DNA from: Brevundimonas subvibrioides
GTDB lineage: Bacteria > Pseudomonadota > Alphaproteobacteria > Caulobacterales > Caulobacteraceae
Direction: 5' to 3'
Assembly: GCF_027271155.1 (NCBI RefSeq)
Contig: NZ_CP114542.1
Span: 2,294,001-2,358,000, forward strand
Length of the DNA stretch: 64,000 nucleotides
Positions within the stretch are counted from its first letter, which is position 1, and each line of letters starts with the position of its first letter. Positions 33,442 to 41,047 of the stretch are shown piece by piece. The notes below the pieces were generated by a model. That model was given only the letters and a program-made list of their open reading frames with translations, did not search any database and was not told where the DNA came from. The translations under genes and the position numbers were made by a program.

Positions 33442-34338
33442 TCACTCCGCCCAGCTCGGGCTGCGCTTTTCGAGGAAGGCCCGCACGCCCTCCTGCCCTT
33501 CCTTCGACACCCGCGCCCTGGCGATGCGGCGGGCCGTGTCCTCCATCAGGCCGCGATCGATCGTCTGGCCGACCAGGTCGTTGACCAGCCGCTTGGCCTC
33601 GCCCATCGCGCCCGGCGCATTCTGGCTCAGACTGTCGGTCAGCATGGACACGAACTCGTCCATCGACCCTTCAGGCAGGACCATGTCGATGATCCCGGCA
33701 TGGGCCGCATAGTCGGCGTCGAAGATGTTGGCCGTCAGGAACAGCTGCCTCGCCCGACGCGCCCCGACCGCCTCGATCACATAGGGGGCGATGGTCGCCG
33801 GGATCAGACCCAGCTTGACCTCGGAAAAGGCGAACCGCGTCCCCTCGACCGCGACGGCCATGTCGCAGGCGCAGACGATGCCCGCCCCGCCGCCCATGGC
33901 CGCGCCCTCGACCAGGGCGATGGTCAGGGCCGGAATGTCGTGCAGCGCCTTCAGCATCTTCGCCAGCATCATGGCGTCGTCGCGGTTGTCGCTCTCGGAC
34001 CAGCCGGCCGCATCCCGCATCCAGCCCAGATCGGCGCCCGCGCTGAACGTCCCGCCCGCGCCCCGGATGAAGACCGCCCGCACCCTGTCGGCCCCGTGCA
34101 GGGTCTCGAACGCCTCATGCAGGGCGGCGATGGTGGCGGCGTCAAAGGCGTTCTTCTTCGCCGGCCGGTTGATGGTGATGAAGACCACCCCGTCGGCCGT
34201 GGAATCGACCTGCACCAGATCGTCGTTCGCATCCGGCGCCGGATCGGGCACCAGCGGCTGGGCGATGGCATTGATCTCCGCCGCCTCGGCATCGGTGATG
34301 TCCAGGGCGTTCAGGTCGTTTTCGGTGGGGTCGGTCAT
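33442..34338 (-). CDS. liuC: Enoyl-CoA hydratase/isomerase family protein, probable methylglutaconyl-CoA hydratase
   Basis: A 298-residue crotonase-fold enzyme. The oxyanion-hole motifs are visible: AGGTFSAGADLGWMRD and EGAAMGGGAGIVCACDMAV, and the catalytic region EVKLGLIPATIAPYVIEAVG is intact. The context (mccA and mccB) indicates the hydration of 3-methylglutaconyl-CoA in leucine breakdown. An acidic N-terminal extension of about 40 residues (DPTENDLNALDITDAEAAEI) precedes the crotonase core and is unusual for the family. Its ATG overlaps the TGA of the preceding lipoprotein gene (ATGA), so expression is translationally coupled. Confidence 0.85.
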   Translation of the reverse strand: MTDPTENDLNALDITDAEAAEINAIAQPLVPDPAPDANDDLVQVDSTADGVVFITINRPAKKNAFDAATIAALHEAFETLHGADRVRAVFIRGAGGTFSAGADLGWMRDAAGWSESDNRDDAMMLAKMLKALHDIPALTIALVEGAAMGGGAGIVCACDMAVAVEGTRFAFSEVKLGLIPATIAPYVIEAVGARRARQLFLTANIFDADYAAHAGIIDMVLPEGSMDEFVSMLTDSLSQNAPGAMGEAKRLVNDLVGQTIDRGLMEDTARRIARARVSKEGQEGVRAFLEKRSPSWAE

Positions 34339-34733
34339 GATGGTGCTCCAGGGCAGCGAGTATAGGTGGTGGCCTCACCGTCGATAGCGATCCGGAGAGC
34401 GGATCGATCCGGTGACAGCGTCAGCTTGCCAGGTCGATGCCGGATGACCGGCCGATCGTTTGCGTCAGTGTCGCTCGTGTCCCACCAATTCAAATCGACC
34501 TGGACCGAGCCGTCGCCGTCCGGGCGGACAGAGAGAACGTCACCGCCCCATTCGTAATACGTCAGCCTGGTGCCCGCGATGACGAGACGGGAAACGCCGT
34601 CCGGATCGCCGCACTCGATGGGCGATAGATCCCACGTTCCATGAAAAGCACGCGGAACCGGACCCGGTGATGTGGCGCAGGCAGACAATGCGAGGCTCAT
34701 GATAAGCGCTGACAGGAGGAAGCGCATGGCCAT
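34335..34733 (-). CDS. Small lipoprotein embedded in the liu operon
   Basis: A 132-residue protein whose N-terminus [19 protein letters not shown] is a lipoprotein signal with the acceptor cysteine at residue 19. The rest, with FHGTWDLSPIECGDPDGVSR, RLTYYEWGGDVLSVRPDGDG and PGKLTLSPDRSALRIAIDGE, looks like a small lipocalin-like beta-barrel. The start ATG overlaps the mccB stop in TGATG and the stop overlaps the liuC start in ATGA, so the gene is locked into the operon on both sides. No obvious link between a lipoprotein and leucine degradation is known to me. Confidence 0.8.
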   Translation of the reverse strand: MAMRFLLSALIMSLALSACATSPGPVPRAFHGTWDLSPIECGDPDGVSRLVIAGTRLTYYEWGGDVLSVRPDGDGSVQVDLNWWDTSDTDANDRPVIRHRPGKLTLSPDRSALRIAIDGEATTYTRCPGAPS

Positions 34734-36325
34734 CACATCCTGAACACGCCAAACGTCGTGTCCTCGATCGGGGCGTTCAGGCTCGCCGAAATCGCCAGAC
34801 CCAGCACGTCCCGCGTCTGGGCCGGATCGATGATGCCGTCGTCCCACAGGCGGGCGGTGGCATGGTACGGATTGCCCTCGTCCTCGTATTTCTGACGCAC
34901 CGGGGCCTTGAAGGCCTCGGCCTGTTCGGGGGTCCAGCTGTCGGCGTCGCGGTGGACGGTGGCCAGCACCGCGGCCGCCTGTTCCCCGCCCATCACGCTG
35001 ATGCGGCTGTTGGGCCAGGTGAACAGGAAACGCGGCGAATAGGCCCGGCCGCACATTCCGTAGTTGCCGGCGCCGAAACTGCCGCCGATCAGGATGGTGA
35101 ACTTGGGCACATTGGCCGAGGCGACCGCCGTGACCAGCTTGGCTCCGTCCTTGGCAATGCCGCCCGCCTCATATTTCCCGCCGACCATGAAGCCACTGAT
35201 ATTCTGCAGGAACACCAGCGGGATCTTCCGCTTGCAGGCCAGTTCGATGAAGTGGGCCCCCTTCAGCGCGCTCTCACTGAACAGCACGCCGTTGTTGGCC
35301 AGGATGGCGACCGGATAGCCCCAGATGCGGGCGAAGCCGCAGACCAGGGTGGTGCCGTACAGGGCCTTGAACTCCTCGAACTCCGAGCCGTCGACCACCC
35401 GCGCGACCACCTCGCGCACGTCATAGGGCGCCCGCACATCGTCGGGGATCAGACCGTACAGCTCCTCGGCATCGAACGCCGGGGCACGCGGCTCGCGCAC
35501 ATCCAGATCGACCCGCTTGACGCTGTTCAGATGGCCGACGATGCCGCGGACGATCTCCAGCGCGTGCTCGTCATTCTCGGCGACATAGTCGACGACGCCG
35601 GACCTGCGCCCATGGGTCTCGGCCCCGCCCAGTTCCTCGGCCGAGATGACCTCGCCGGTCGCAGCCTTCACCAGCGGCGGCCCGGCCAGGAAGATGGTGC
35701 CCTGGTTCCGCACGATCACCGTCTCGTCCGACATGGCGGGCACATAGGCCCCGCCGGCGGTGCACGACCCCATCACGCAGGCGATCTGGGGGATGCCCCG
35801 GGCGCTCATCCGCGCCTGGTTGAAGAAGATGCGGCCGAAATGGTCGCGGTCCGGAAACACCTCGGCCTGGTGCGGCAGGTTCGCCCCGCCGGAATCGACC
35901 AGATAGACGCACGGCAGATGGTTCTGCTCGGCGATCTCCTGCGCCCGCAGATGCTTCTTCACCGTCATGGGGAAATAGGCGCCGCCCTTCACCGTCGGAT
36001 CGTTGGCGACGATCATGACCTCGCGGCCCGAGACCCGGCCGATGCCGCAGATCATCCCGGCACCAGGGGCCTCGTCGCCGTACATGCCGTTGGCGGCCAG
36101 CTGGCCGACCTCCAGAAAGGGCGAACCGGGGTCCAGCAGCCGCTCGACCCGGTCCCGCGGCAACAGCTTGCCCCGCGCCACATGCCGCTCGCGACTGGCC
36201 TCCGACCCGCCCCGCGCCGCGACCGCCACCCGCGCGCGCAGCTCGGCGTTCAGGGCCGTGTTGTGGGCATGCAGCGCCTTGAACGACGCGCTGTTCGGAT
36301 CGATGGCGGAGGTCAGCTTCGGCAT
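34733..36325 (-). CDS. mccB: Methylcrotonyl-CoA carboxylase beta (carboxyltransferase) subunit
   Basis: A 530-residue carboxyltransferase. Typical opening and core motifs are present: [97 protein letters not shown] and [18 protein letters not shown]. The SGGANLP and [13 protein letters not shown] segments are characteristic of methylcrotonyl-CoA carboxylase rather than propionyl-CoA carboxylase. It transfers carboxyl from biotin on MccA to 3-methylcrotonyl-CoA. It is the first gene of the cluster on this strand; the small lipoprotein gene overlaps its stop. Confidence 0.92.
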   Translation of the reverse strand: MPKLTSAIDPNSASFKALHAHNTALNAELRARVAVAARGGSEASRERHVARGKLLPRDRVERLLDPGSPFLEVGQLAANGMYGDEAPGAGMICGIGRVSGREVMIVANDPTVKGGAYFPMTVKKHLRAQEIAEQNHLPCVYLVDSGGANLPHQAEVFPDRDHFGRIFFNQARMSARGIPQIACVMGSCTAGGAYVPAMSDETVIVRNQGTIFLAGPPLVKAATGEVISAEELGGAETHGRRSGVVDYVAENDEHALEIVRGIVGHLNSVKRVDLDVREPRAPAFDAEELYGLIPDDVRAPYDVREVVARVVDGSEFEEFKALYGTTLVCGFARIWGYPVAILANNGVLFSESALKGAHFIELACKRKIPLVFLQNISGFMVGGKYEAGGIAKDGAKLVTAVASANVPKFTILIGGSFGAGNYGMCGRAYSPRFLFTWPNSRISVMGGEQAAAVLATVHRDADSWTPEQAEAFKAPVRQKYEDEGNPYHATARLWDDGIIDPAQTRDVLGLAISASLNAPIEDTTFGVFRM

Positions 36326-36360
36326 GGGGCTGGTTTAGGGGGCTTTGGCTGATGCGGAAA

Positions 36361-36381
36361 CCCTCTCCCAGAGGGAGAGGG
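36361..36381. repeat. Perfect intergenic hairpin between J-domain gene and mccB
   Basis: CCCTCTCCC-AGA-GGGAGAGGG is a 9-bp perfect stem with a 3-base loop directly after the stop of the gene at 36382 and about 36 bases before mccB. No T-run follows, so it may be a punctuation palindrome of the same kind as 45264-45290. Confidence 0.6.
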
Positions 36382-36801
36382 CTATCTCCGCAACAGCCGG
36401 TCCCGCGCGGCGTTCAGCTTCGCCGCCAGCCCTTCCGTCCCGCCCTGGTCGGGATGCGCCCGCCCCATCAGGCGACGCCAGGCGGCCTGGATGACCTCGG
36501 GCTCCGCGCCCACGGGCACGCCCAGGATCGACCGCGCCTCGGCATCACCGATCGCCTCGGGCCTCGCCACCACGTTCCGCATCCGCGAGGCGACCGCCAG
36601 CCACAGCGCCGCTCCGACCAGACCGGCACCGCTGATCCACGCCCCCCTGGACAGCGCCAGTGCCCCGCCGACCAGCAGCGCGGCCGAGACCAGGGTCGCC
36701 GCCACCCGCCAGTGCCCCCGCCGCGGGCCCTCGGTCTGGCGACCCAGCCGCACCAGCGCCCACACCACGATGCCCGCCAGCACGAGCCAGATCAGGCCCA
36801 T
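36382..36801 (-). CDS. Membrane protein with a C-terminal J domain
   Basis: A 139-residue protein with two membrane helices (GLIWLVLAGIVVWALVRLG and VAATLVSAALLVGGALALS, then another in AGLVGAALWLAVASRM) followed by a short J domain. The J domain holds LGVPVGAEPEVIQAAWRRLM, the invariant HPD in RAHPDQGGTEGLAAKLNAAR, and a closing basic helix. This type III J-protein layout resembles the mitochondrial Tim14/Pam18 type and recruits DnaK to the membrane (family knowledge). It lies 16 bases after mipZ on the same strand. The partner is presumably DnaK; the client is unknown. Confidence 0.85.
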   Translation of the reverse strand: MGLIWLVLAGIVVWALVRLGRQTEGPRRGHWRVAATLVSAALLVGGALALSRGAWISGAGLVGAALWLAVASRMRNVVARPEAIGDAEARSILGVPVGAEPEVIQAAWRRLMGRAHPDQGGTEGLAAKLNAARDRLLRR

Positions 36802-36817
36802 GCGAACAGTCCGGTGA

Positions 36818-37663
36818 TCAAGCGGCCTCGAGCGCCGGCAGGCGGACGTCGTTCAGGCCCAGGGCCTGCATCAGGTTGCGCATCTCCTGCCTTGCCGCGA
36901 CATGGGCCAGCGACACCGCCACCGGCCGCACCGCATTGGACAGATCGGCCACCGTCAGGCCGAAGGGGAACAGTTCGCGATAGATGACCCGGTCGCGCAG
37001 CCCCGGCCCGACCCGGAACCCCACGCGCTTGGACAGTTTCAGCATCCGCTCTTCCAGACGGCGGCGGTTGCGCGCCTCGGCCACGGCCATGCGGTTGACG
37101 ACCACGATCCAGTCGATGGCGGCGTGGCGACCGTCCTTTATGGCGCGATACTTCCGGGCCTCCCACACACTTTCGGAATAGGTCGAGGGCTTCAGCAGCT
37201 CCAGCGTCACGGGATCGACCGTGCCCAGCATGTCGAAGTCGACGAAACTGTCGTTCATCGGCGTCACGATCTGGTCGGCCCGGGCATGAGCCGCTCGCGA
37301 CAGGGCGGTATCGCCCCCCGGCGTGTCGATCAGGATAACCTCGGCCCCGGATGCCACCGCCTCGCCGAACGCCGTCTCGAACCGGGCCAATTGCTCTGCC
37401 TCATCCGCCCTGGCCAGGGCCTTGCCGTCGCCCAGGTCCGGCTCGACCGGCATGGGCAGGGTGACGCCGTTGGCGGCCGTCCAGGCCGTGCGGTGAGAAA
37501 AGAAATGGGACATCGACCGCTGGCGCAGATCCAGGTCCAGAATCGCCACCTTGCGACCCGCGTGCATCAGGCCGCAGACGATGTGGATGGCCAGGGTGGA
37601 CTTGCCCGCCCCGCCCTTTTCATTGCCGACCACGATGACCTGAGCCCGAGCTGTCTGCGTCAT
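36818..37663 (-). CDS. mipZ: Division-plane regulator MipZ (ParA-family ATPase)
   Basis: A 281-residue deviant Walker ATPase. The P-loop NEKGGAGKSTLAIH, the switch LDLDLRQRSMSHFF, the Walker B IDTPGGDTALSRAAHARAD and the MipZ-specific stretch DSFVDFDMLGTVDPVTLELL are all present. In Caulobacter MipZ binds ParB at the pole, forms a gradient and inhibits FtsZ polymerisation to place the septum at midcell. The C-terminal part (RVGFRVGPGLRDRVIYRELF) is near-identical in character to the Caulobacter protein. It is followed by the J-domain protein, and a SPOR lipoprotein gene lies upstream on the same strand, as expected for a cell-division neighbourhood. Confidence 0.95.
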   Translation of the reverse strand: MTQTARAQVIVVGNEKGGAGKSTLAIHIVCGLMHAGRKVAILDLDLRQRSMSHFFSHRTAWTAANGVTLPMPVEPDLGDGKALARADEAEQLARFETAFGEAVASGAEVILIDTPGGDTALSRAAHARADQIVTPMNDSFVDFDMLGTVDPVTLELLKPSTYSESVWEARKYRAIKDGRHAAIDWIVVVNRMAVAEARNRRRLEERMLKLSKRVGFRVGPGLRDRVIYRELFPFGLTVADLSNAVRPVAVSLAHVAARQEMRNLMQALGLNDVRLPALEAA

Positions 37664-37797
37664 GACCTGATAATCCGGATACTGGCGACAACCGACTCAC
37701 AGAGCCGATTGTCATGGTTCGCCAGAGTCGGGTGCGCGGCCGCATCCGTCAACGAAAGGTTGGCCGACAGCTGTGGGAAGATCGCGCGAGCGGGGGC

Positions 37798-38466
37798 TCA
37801 ACCCCGGCGCAGACACCCCAGATCGGCAGCGTCCGCAGCGCGACAGACGGCGCGAACCGTCTCGCCTGCCGCCGTTACCTTCAGCCGGGTCAGGGTGCGT
37901 CCATCGACCTCGACAGCCTCGAACGCAGGCGTCAGGCCCGCCAGGCCATGGCCCGCCGCACGAATGCGCGACCAGGCCGCCCGCGCCGCCGACGGGCTGG
38001 AGAAGGCTCCGAGCTGCAAGGTCTCGCGCGGACCGGTCGCACCGCCGGCATGAACGGGCTCGACGACGACGGCCCGCGTCGGTCGGATCGTCTGGGAGCG
38101 ATCGGAGACCTGCTGCCGGACCGCCCGGGTCACGACCGGCGCGGCCGCCTCGATCATCACCGGGGCCGCCTGTTCGACCGCGCCCCGCAGACCGGCATCG
38201 CGCGCATCCCACAGGGCATGGGGGTCCATGACCTCGACCCGCAGCGCGCCGGGGTTCGCGACGGCGGCAGCGTCGATCCTGGCAGGACGAAGTCCCAGCT
38301 CCGCCGCCGTCCGCACAGGTGCGTCCGACCCGTCGAGGGGCACGCTGGCCACGGCCTGGGCCATGGACTCGAACCGATGCGGGTCGCTCTCGACCACGCC
38401 ACACGAGACGGTCGAGAGGCCTGCGAGACCGAGGAGTACTGGACGAAGCATTCTGCCGGGCGTCAT
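37798..38466 (-). CDS. SPOR-domain-like lipoprotein upstream of mipZ
   Basis: A 222-residue protein. The N-terminus (MLRPVLLGLAGLSTVSCG from the internal ATG at 38451) is a lipoprotein signal with a cysteine acceptor; the ATG at 38466 adds five residues, and neither has a strong ribosome binding site. After a linker, residues about 148-215 (QLGAFSSPSAARAAWSRIRA, then LTRLKVTAAGETVRAVC) form a SPOR-like fold that binds denuded septal peptidoglycan glycans in other proteins. It is transcribed divergently from panC and in the same direction as mipZ, 134 bases before it. A septal location is inferred. Confidence 0.75.
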   Translation of the reverse strand: MTPGRMLRPVLLGLAGLSTVSCGVVESDPHRFESMAQAVASVPLDGSDAPVRTAAELGLRPARIDAAAVANPGALRVEVMDPHALWDARDAGLRGAVEQAAPVMIEAAAPVVTRAVRQQVSDRSQTIRPTRAVVVEPVHAGGATGPRETLQLGAFSSPSAARAAWSRIRAAGHGLAGLTPAFEAVEVDGRTLTRLKVTAAGETVRAVCRAADAADLGCLRRG

Positions 38467-38541
38467 AAGCCGACCCTAGCCCGGCACCTTTTGCCGTCCG
38501 GTGCACGATCACGCTTAAGTCTAAGGGTTAATCCGGTAAGC

Positions 38542-39405
38542 ATGGCTGACAACCCTCCTCCCCTGCCGATCGCGCGAACCGTCGAAGCGTTGCGCGCCGT
38601 GGTCCGCGACTGGCGTCGTCAGGGCTTCACCGTGTCTTTCGTGCCGACCATGGGGGCCCTGCACGAGGGCCACCTGACCCTGGTACGAGCGGCGGGCCAG
38701 CACGCCGACAGGGTCGTCGCCAGCGTCTTCGTCAACCCGACCCAGTTCGCCGCGCATGAGGACCTCGGCACATATCCGCGCCGCGAGGCCGGGGACGCCG
38801 CCCTGCTCGCCGGAGCCGGATGTGACCTGCTGTTCGCACCGACAGAGGCTGAAATGTACCCGGACGGCTTCGTCACCGCCGTCTCCGTCGGCGGGCCGTC
38901 GCAGGGGCTGGAGACGGACTTCCGGCCCCACTTCTTCGGCGGCGTGGCGGTGGTCGTCGCCAAGCTTCTGAACCAGGTCCAGGCCGATGTCGCCGTGTTC
39001 GGAGAGAAGGACTACCAGCAGCTGATGGTCGTCCGCCGCATGGCCCGGGACCTCGACATCCCGACCCGGATCATCGGCGCGCAGACGATGCGGGACGGCC
39101 ATGGCCTCGCCCTGTCATCCCGGAACGCCTATCTGTCGGAGGCCGAACTCGACACCGCCCGCCGGCTCAACGGCGTCCTGGCCGAAGCCGCGCTCAAGGC
39201 CGCCGACAGGCGTCCGCTGGCTGCCGTGGAGCGCGACGCCTATTCCGATCTGCTCAAGGCCGGGTTCGAGCGGGTCGACTATGTCGCCGTGCGCCGCGCC
39301 GACGATCTGGCCCCGTTCCCGAACGGCGTCGTCGATGCCCCCGCGCGCATCCTCGCCGCCGCCTGGCTCGGCAAGACCCGCCTGATCGACAACCTGGCCG
39401 TCTGA
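38542..39405 (+). CDS. panC: Pantothenate synthetase
   Basis: A 287-residue ATP-dependent ligase joining pantoate and beta-alanine to make pantothenate, the CoA precursor. Start ATG at 38542. The HIGH-like motif TMGALHEGHLTLV, VASVFVNPTQF, the KMSKS-like AVFGEKDYQQL, and the substrate loop LALSSRNAYLS are all in place. The length is normal. It stands divergent from the mipZ cluster, and its stop is one base before the convergent chorismate mutase gene. Confidence 0.95.
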   Translation: MADNPPPLPIARTVEALRAVVRDWRRQGFTVSFVPTMGALHEGHLTLVRAAGQHADRVVASVFVNPTQFAAHEDLGTYPRREAGDAALLAGAGCDLLFAPTEAEMYPDGFVTAVSVGGPSQGLETDFRPHFFGGVAVVVAKLLNQVQADVAVFGEKDYQQLMVVRRMARDLDIPTRIIGAQTMRDGHGLALSSRNAYLSEAELDTARRLNGVLAEAALKAADRRPLAAVERDAYSDLLKAGFERVDYVAVRRADDLAPFPNGVVDAPARILAAAWLGKTRLIDNLAV

Positions 39406-39406
39406 T

Positions 39407-40177
39407 CTAGCCGATCGCCCCCACACAGCCCTCGGCGTCGCCCGGCGTCAGGGCGGCGTTGGTCAGGGCCAGGGTCCAGCCGTGATGGGTGTTCAGGCCC
39501 CAGCGGCGCGCCCCGCCGCCGTCGCCTGCGTCGCCTCCGGCCGTGACGATCACGCTGCGGCCCCTGGGCAGGGCGACCGGATCGATCTTGCCGACCGCCA
39601 GCGACGTCGGCTGTCCTCCGGCCTGTCCGAATCCGTCGAACACGCTCAGGGACGACCAGTCGCGGCGCAGGCCGACCCACCAGGGGTCGTCGGTGTTGAC
39701 CGCCAGAACCGCCACGCCCCGGCCCTCGGCCGCAAAGGCCAGCGCCGCCTGCGGATCGCGCACCATGCGGATGGCGGCGGCCATGCCGAAGCGGTGGCGT
39801 GCCCCGTCGAAGGCGCGGGTCGGGTCGGTCGGCGACCAGACCTGGACCTGCAACTGACCCTGACGCGCCAGACCCCAGCCGACGATCTCGCGCCACAGGC
39901 TCGAAACGGCTTCGGCATACTGCGGCTCGGCCCTGGCCAGCACCCGGTTCTGGACCGTCTGTTCGCGATCGGGACGCAGCTTGGTGTGGGGGCCGTGCGG
40001 CGCATCCTTGGCCTGGCCGACCCTGGCGGCGATGGCCAGGCGGCGCTGGAACAGGGCCAGAAGCTGGTCGTCGACGCTGTCGATCTCGGCCCGCAGGGCG
40101 GCCAGCGCCATCTGTTCGGGGGACATCTCTTCGGGCGTCATGTCGGGCCAGACGGTCTTGAGGTTGGATTTCGGCAT
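39407..40177 (-). CDS. Chorismate mutase with a C-terminal extension
   Basis: A 256-residue protein. Residues about 20-105 form an AroQ-type chorismate mutase: LRAEIDSVDDQLLALFQRRL, then AARVGQAKDA, RPDREQTVQNRVLA and WREIVGWGLARQ. The remaining 150 residues, beginning QVQVWSPTDPTRAFDGARHR and including DDPWWVGLRRDWSSLSVFDG, have no domain I recognise and do not look like an ACT domain or a prephenate dehydratase. The enzyme converts chorismate to prephenate for Phe and Tyr. It follows the prephenate dehydratase gene on the minus strand and is preceded by a leader peptide rich in Phe and Tyr codons (40290-40391), suggesting attenuation control. Confidence 0.85.
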   Translation of the reverse strand: MPKSNLKTVWPDMTPEEMSPEQMALAALRAEIDSVDDQLLALFQRRLAIAARVGQAKDAPHGPHTKLRPDREQTVQNRVLARAEPQYAEAVSSLWREIVGWGLARQGQLQVQVWSPTDPTRAFDGARHRFGMAAAIRMVRDPQAALAFAAEGRGVAVLAVNTDDPWWVGLRRDWSSLSVFDGFGQAGGQPTSLAVGKIDPVALPRGRSVIVTAGGDAGDGGGARRWGLNTHHGWTLALTNAALTPGDAEGCVGAIG

Positions 40178-40228
40178 GGGATCGAGGCTTTCAACGGGGT
40201 CATTTCGATAAGGGGTGCAGGGGTGCGC

Positions 40229-40298
40229 CGCCGCCCCGGGTCAGGGCGGTCGCCGGCGAGGCTGTCAGGAGCGGGTGCCGCTCGAGGCCTCAGCCGGC
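40229..40298 (-). promoter_or_regulatory. Candidate attenuator between the aromatic leader peptide and the chorismate mutase gene
   Basis: On the minus strand, GCCGGCTGAGGC (40298-40287), which spans the last leader codons and the stop, is complementary with one bulge to GCCTCGCCGGC (40262-40252). The second segment overlaps the left part of a competing hairpin region, where CCGCCC-TGACCCG-GGGCGG (40249-40231) can form. A third local hairpin, GAGCGG-CAC-CCGCTC, lies between them. Mutually exclusive pairings controlled by a ribosome on the leader are the classical attenuation logic; the lack of a clear T-run is a weakness. Confidence 0.45.
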
Positions 40299-40391
40299 GT
40301 ATCGAAAGCCGTAGAAACGATAGCCGAAATAGAGGGCAGCCGCGCGCGAACGGAGGACGAGGGTCTGGGTCGAGGCGCGCAGCGAGGACAT
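40290..40391 (-). CDS. Phe/Tyr-rich leader peptide (33 codons) upstream of the chorismate mutase gene
   Basis: From ATG 40391 the frame reads 33 residues and ends LYFGYRFYGFRYAG before TGA at 40292-40290. Seven of the last fourteen residues are Phe or Tyr (four Tyr, three Phe), the end products of the pathway begun by the chorismate mutase encoded 113 bases downstream. The leader sits in the gap between the prephenate dehydratase and chorismate mutase genes, and its stop codon overlaps a pairing segment of the candidate attenuator. There is no strong ribosome binding site before the ATG, which weakens the case. The frame is closed by an upstream stop, so it is not an extension of pheA. Confidence 0.55.
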   Translation of the reverse strand: MSSLRASTQTLVLRSRAAALYFGYRFYGFRYAG

Positions 40392-40459
40392 GGGTCGGTC
40401 CGGTGTTCCGGATCGTCAGCGATCCGTAGCCCCTAAAGACACGCAAGGATCGTGCGCCG

Positions 40460-41047
40460 TCAACCCGCCTCGCGACACAGGAGAACAAAGCGCGTGCTGT
40501 TCGTGTCTGAATCCTGAAGATCGTTGCGCAGAATCGACAGGCCATAGACCTCGGCCGCCGCGACCGGGGCCAGGGCCGCCCGGGTCCGGTCGTTGCCTTC
40601 GGACACCGCGCGCGCGGCCCCGGCGGTGTCGAAGGCCTCGACGGTCGCAAGCCCCATCGCGGCCAGGTTACCCGCGCACTGGCGCAGCGCGATGGGGTGG
40701 CTGGAGACCGTGCGGATCTCGCCGATCTCGACGCCGTCCAGCGCCATCAGCGCGATCTGGATCGGCCGCCAGACGTCGGCGACCTGTTCCAGCCCGGCCG
40801 ATGCCACCAGGGTCGCTGCCGGTTCCACCGGGCCGATCGTGGAGTTCTCGACCGGGATCAGGGCGCAGTCGCAATCGCCGGTCTTCACCGCCTCGATCGC
40901 CTCGGCAAACGTCTCGAACGGCACATGGACGTCCCAGGGGCGCAGCTCGACGCAGGCCTCGTGGCTGAAGGCGCCGGGCGCGCCCTGGAAGGCGGTGCGT
41001 CCGCCCCGGTCGTCGCCGACCGGTCGCCCGATCGCAGCCTCGGTCAC
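40460..41047 (-). CDS. pheA: Prephenate dehydratase lacking an ACT domain
   Basis: A 195-residue monofunctional prephenate dehydratase that makes phenylpyruvate. It starts with GTG at 41047, overlapping the DAHP synthase stop (GTGA). The catalytic motifs are intact: [38 protein letters not shown] and the active-site TRF in [11 protein letters not shown]. The protein ends seven residues after TRFVLL, where typical enzymes continue with an ACT domain that senses phenylalanine. The 280-residue family norm is therefore missing about 85 residues; nothing in the downstream frames resembles ACT, so this is either an old deletion or a deregulated form relying on expression control. Confidence 0.9.
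   Translation of the reverse strand: MTEAAIGRPVGDDRGGRTAFQGAPGAFSHEACVELRPWDVHVPFETFAEAIEAVKTGDCDCALIPVENSTIGPVEPAATLVASAGLEQVADVWRPIQIALMALDGVEIGEIRTVSSHPIALRQCAGNLAAMGLATVEAFDTAGAARAVSEGNDRTRAALAPVAAAEVYGLSILRNDLQDSDTNSTRFVLLCREAG

Noticed and set aside
40138..40459. An ACT domain encoded downstream of pheA in another frame, implying a frameshift.
   Set aside because: Frames in this stretch read Arg/Pro-rich sequence with no ACT motifs; the only notable frame is the short aromatic leader.
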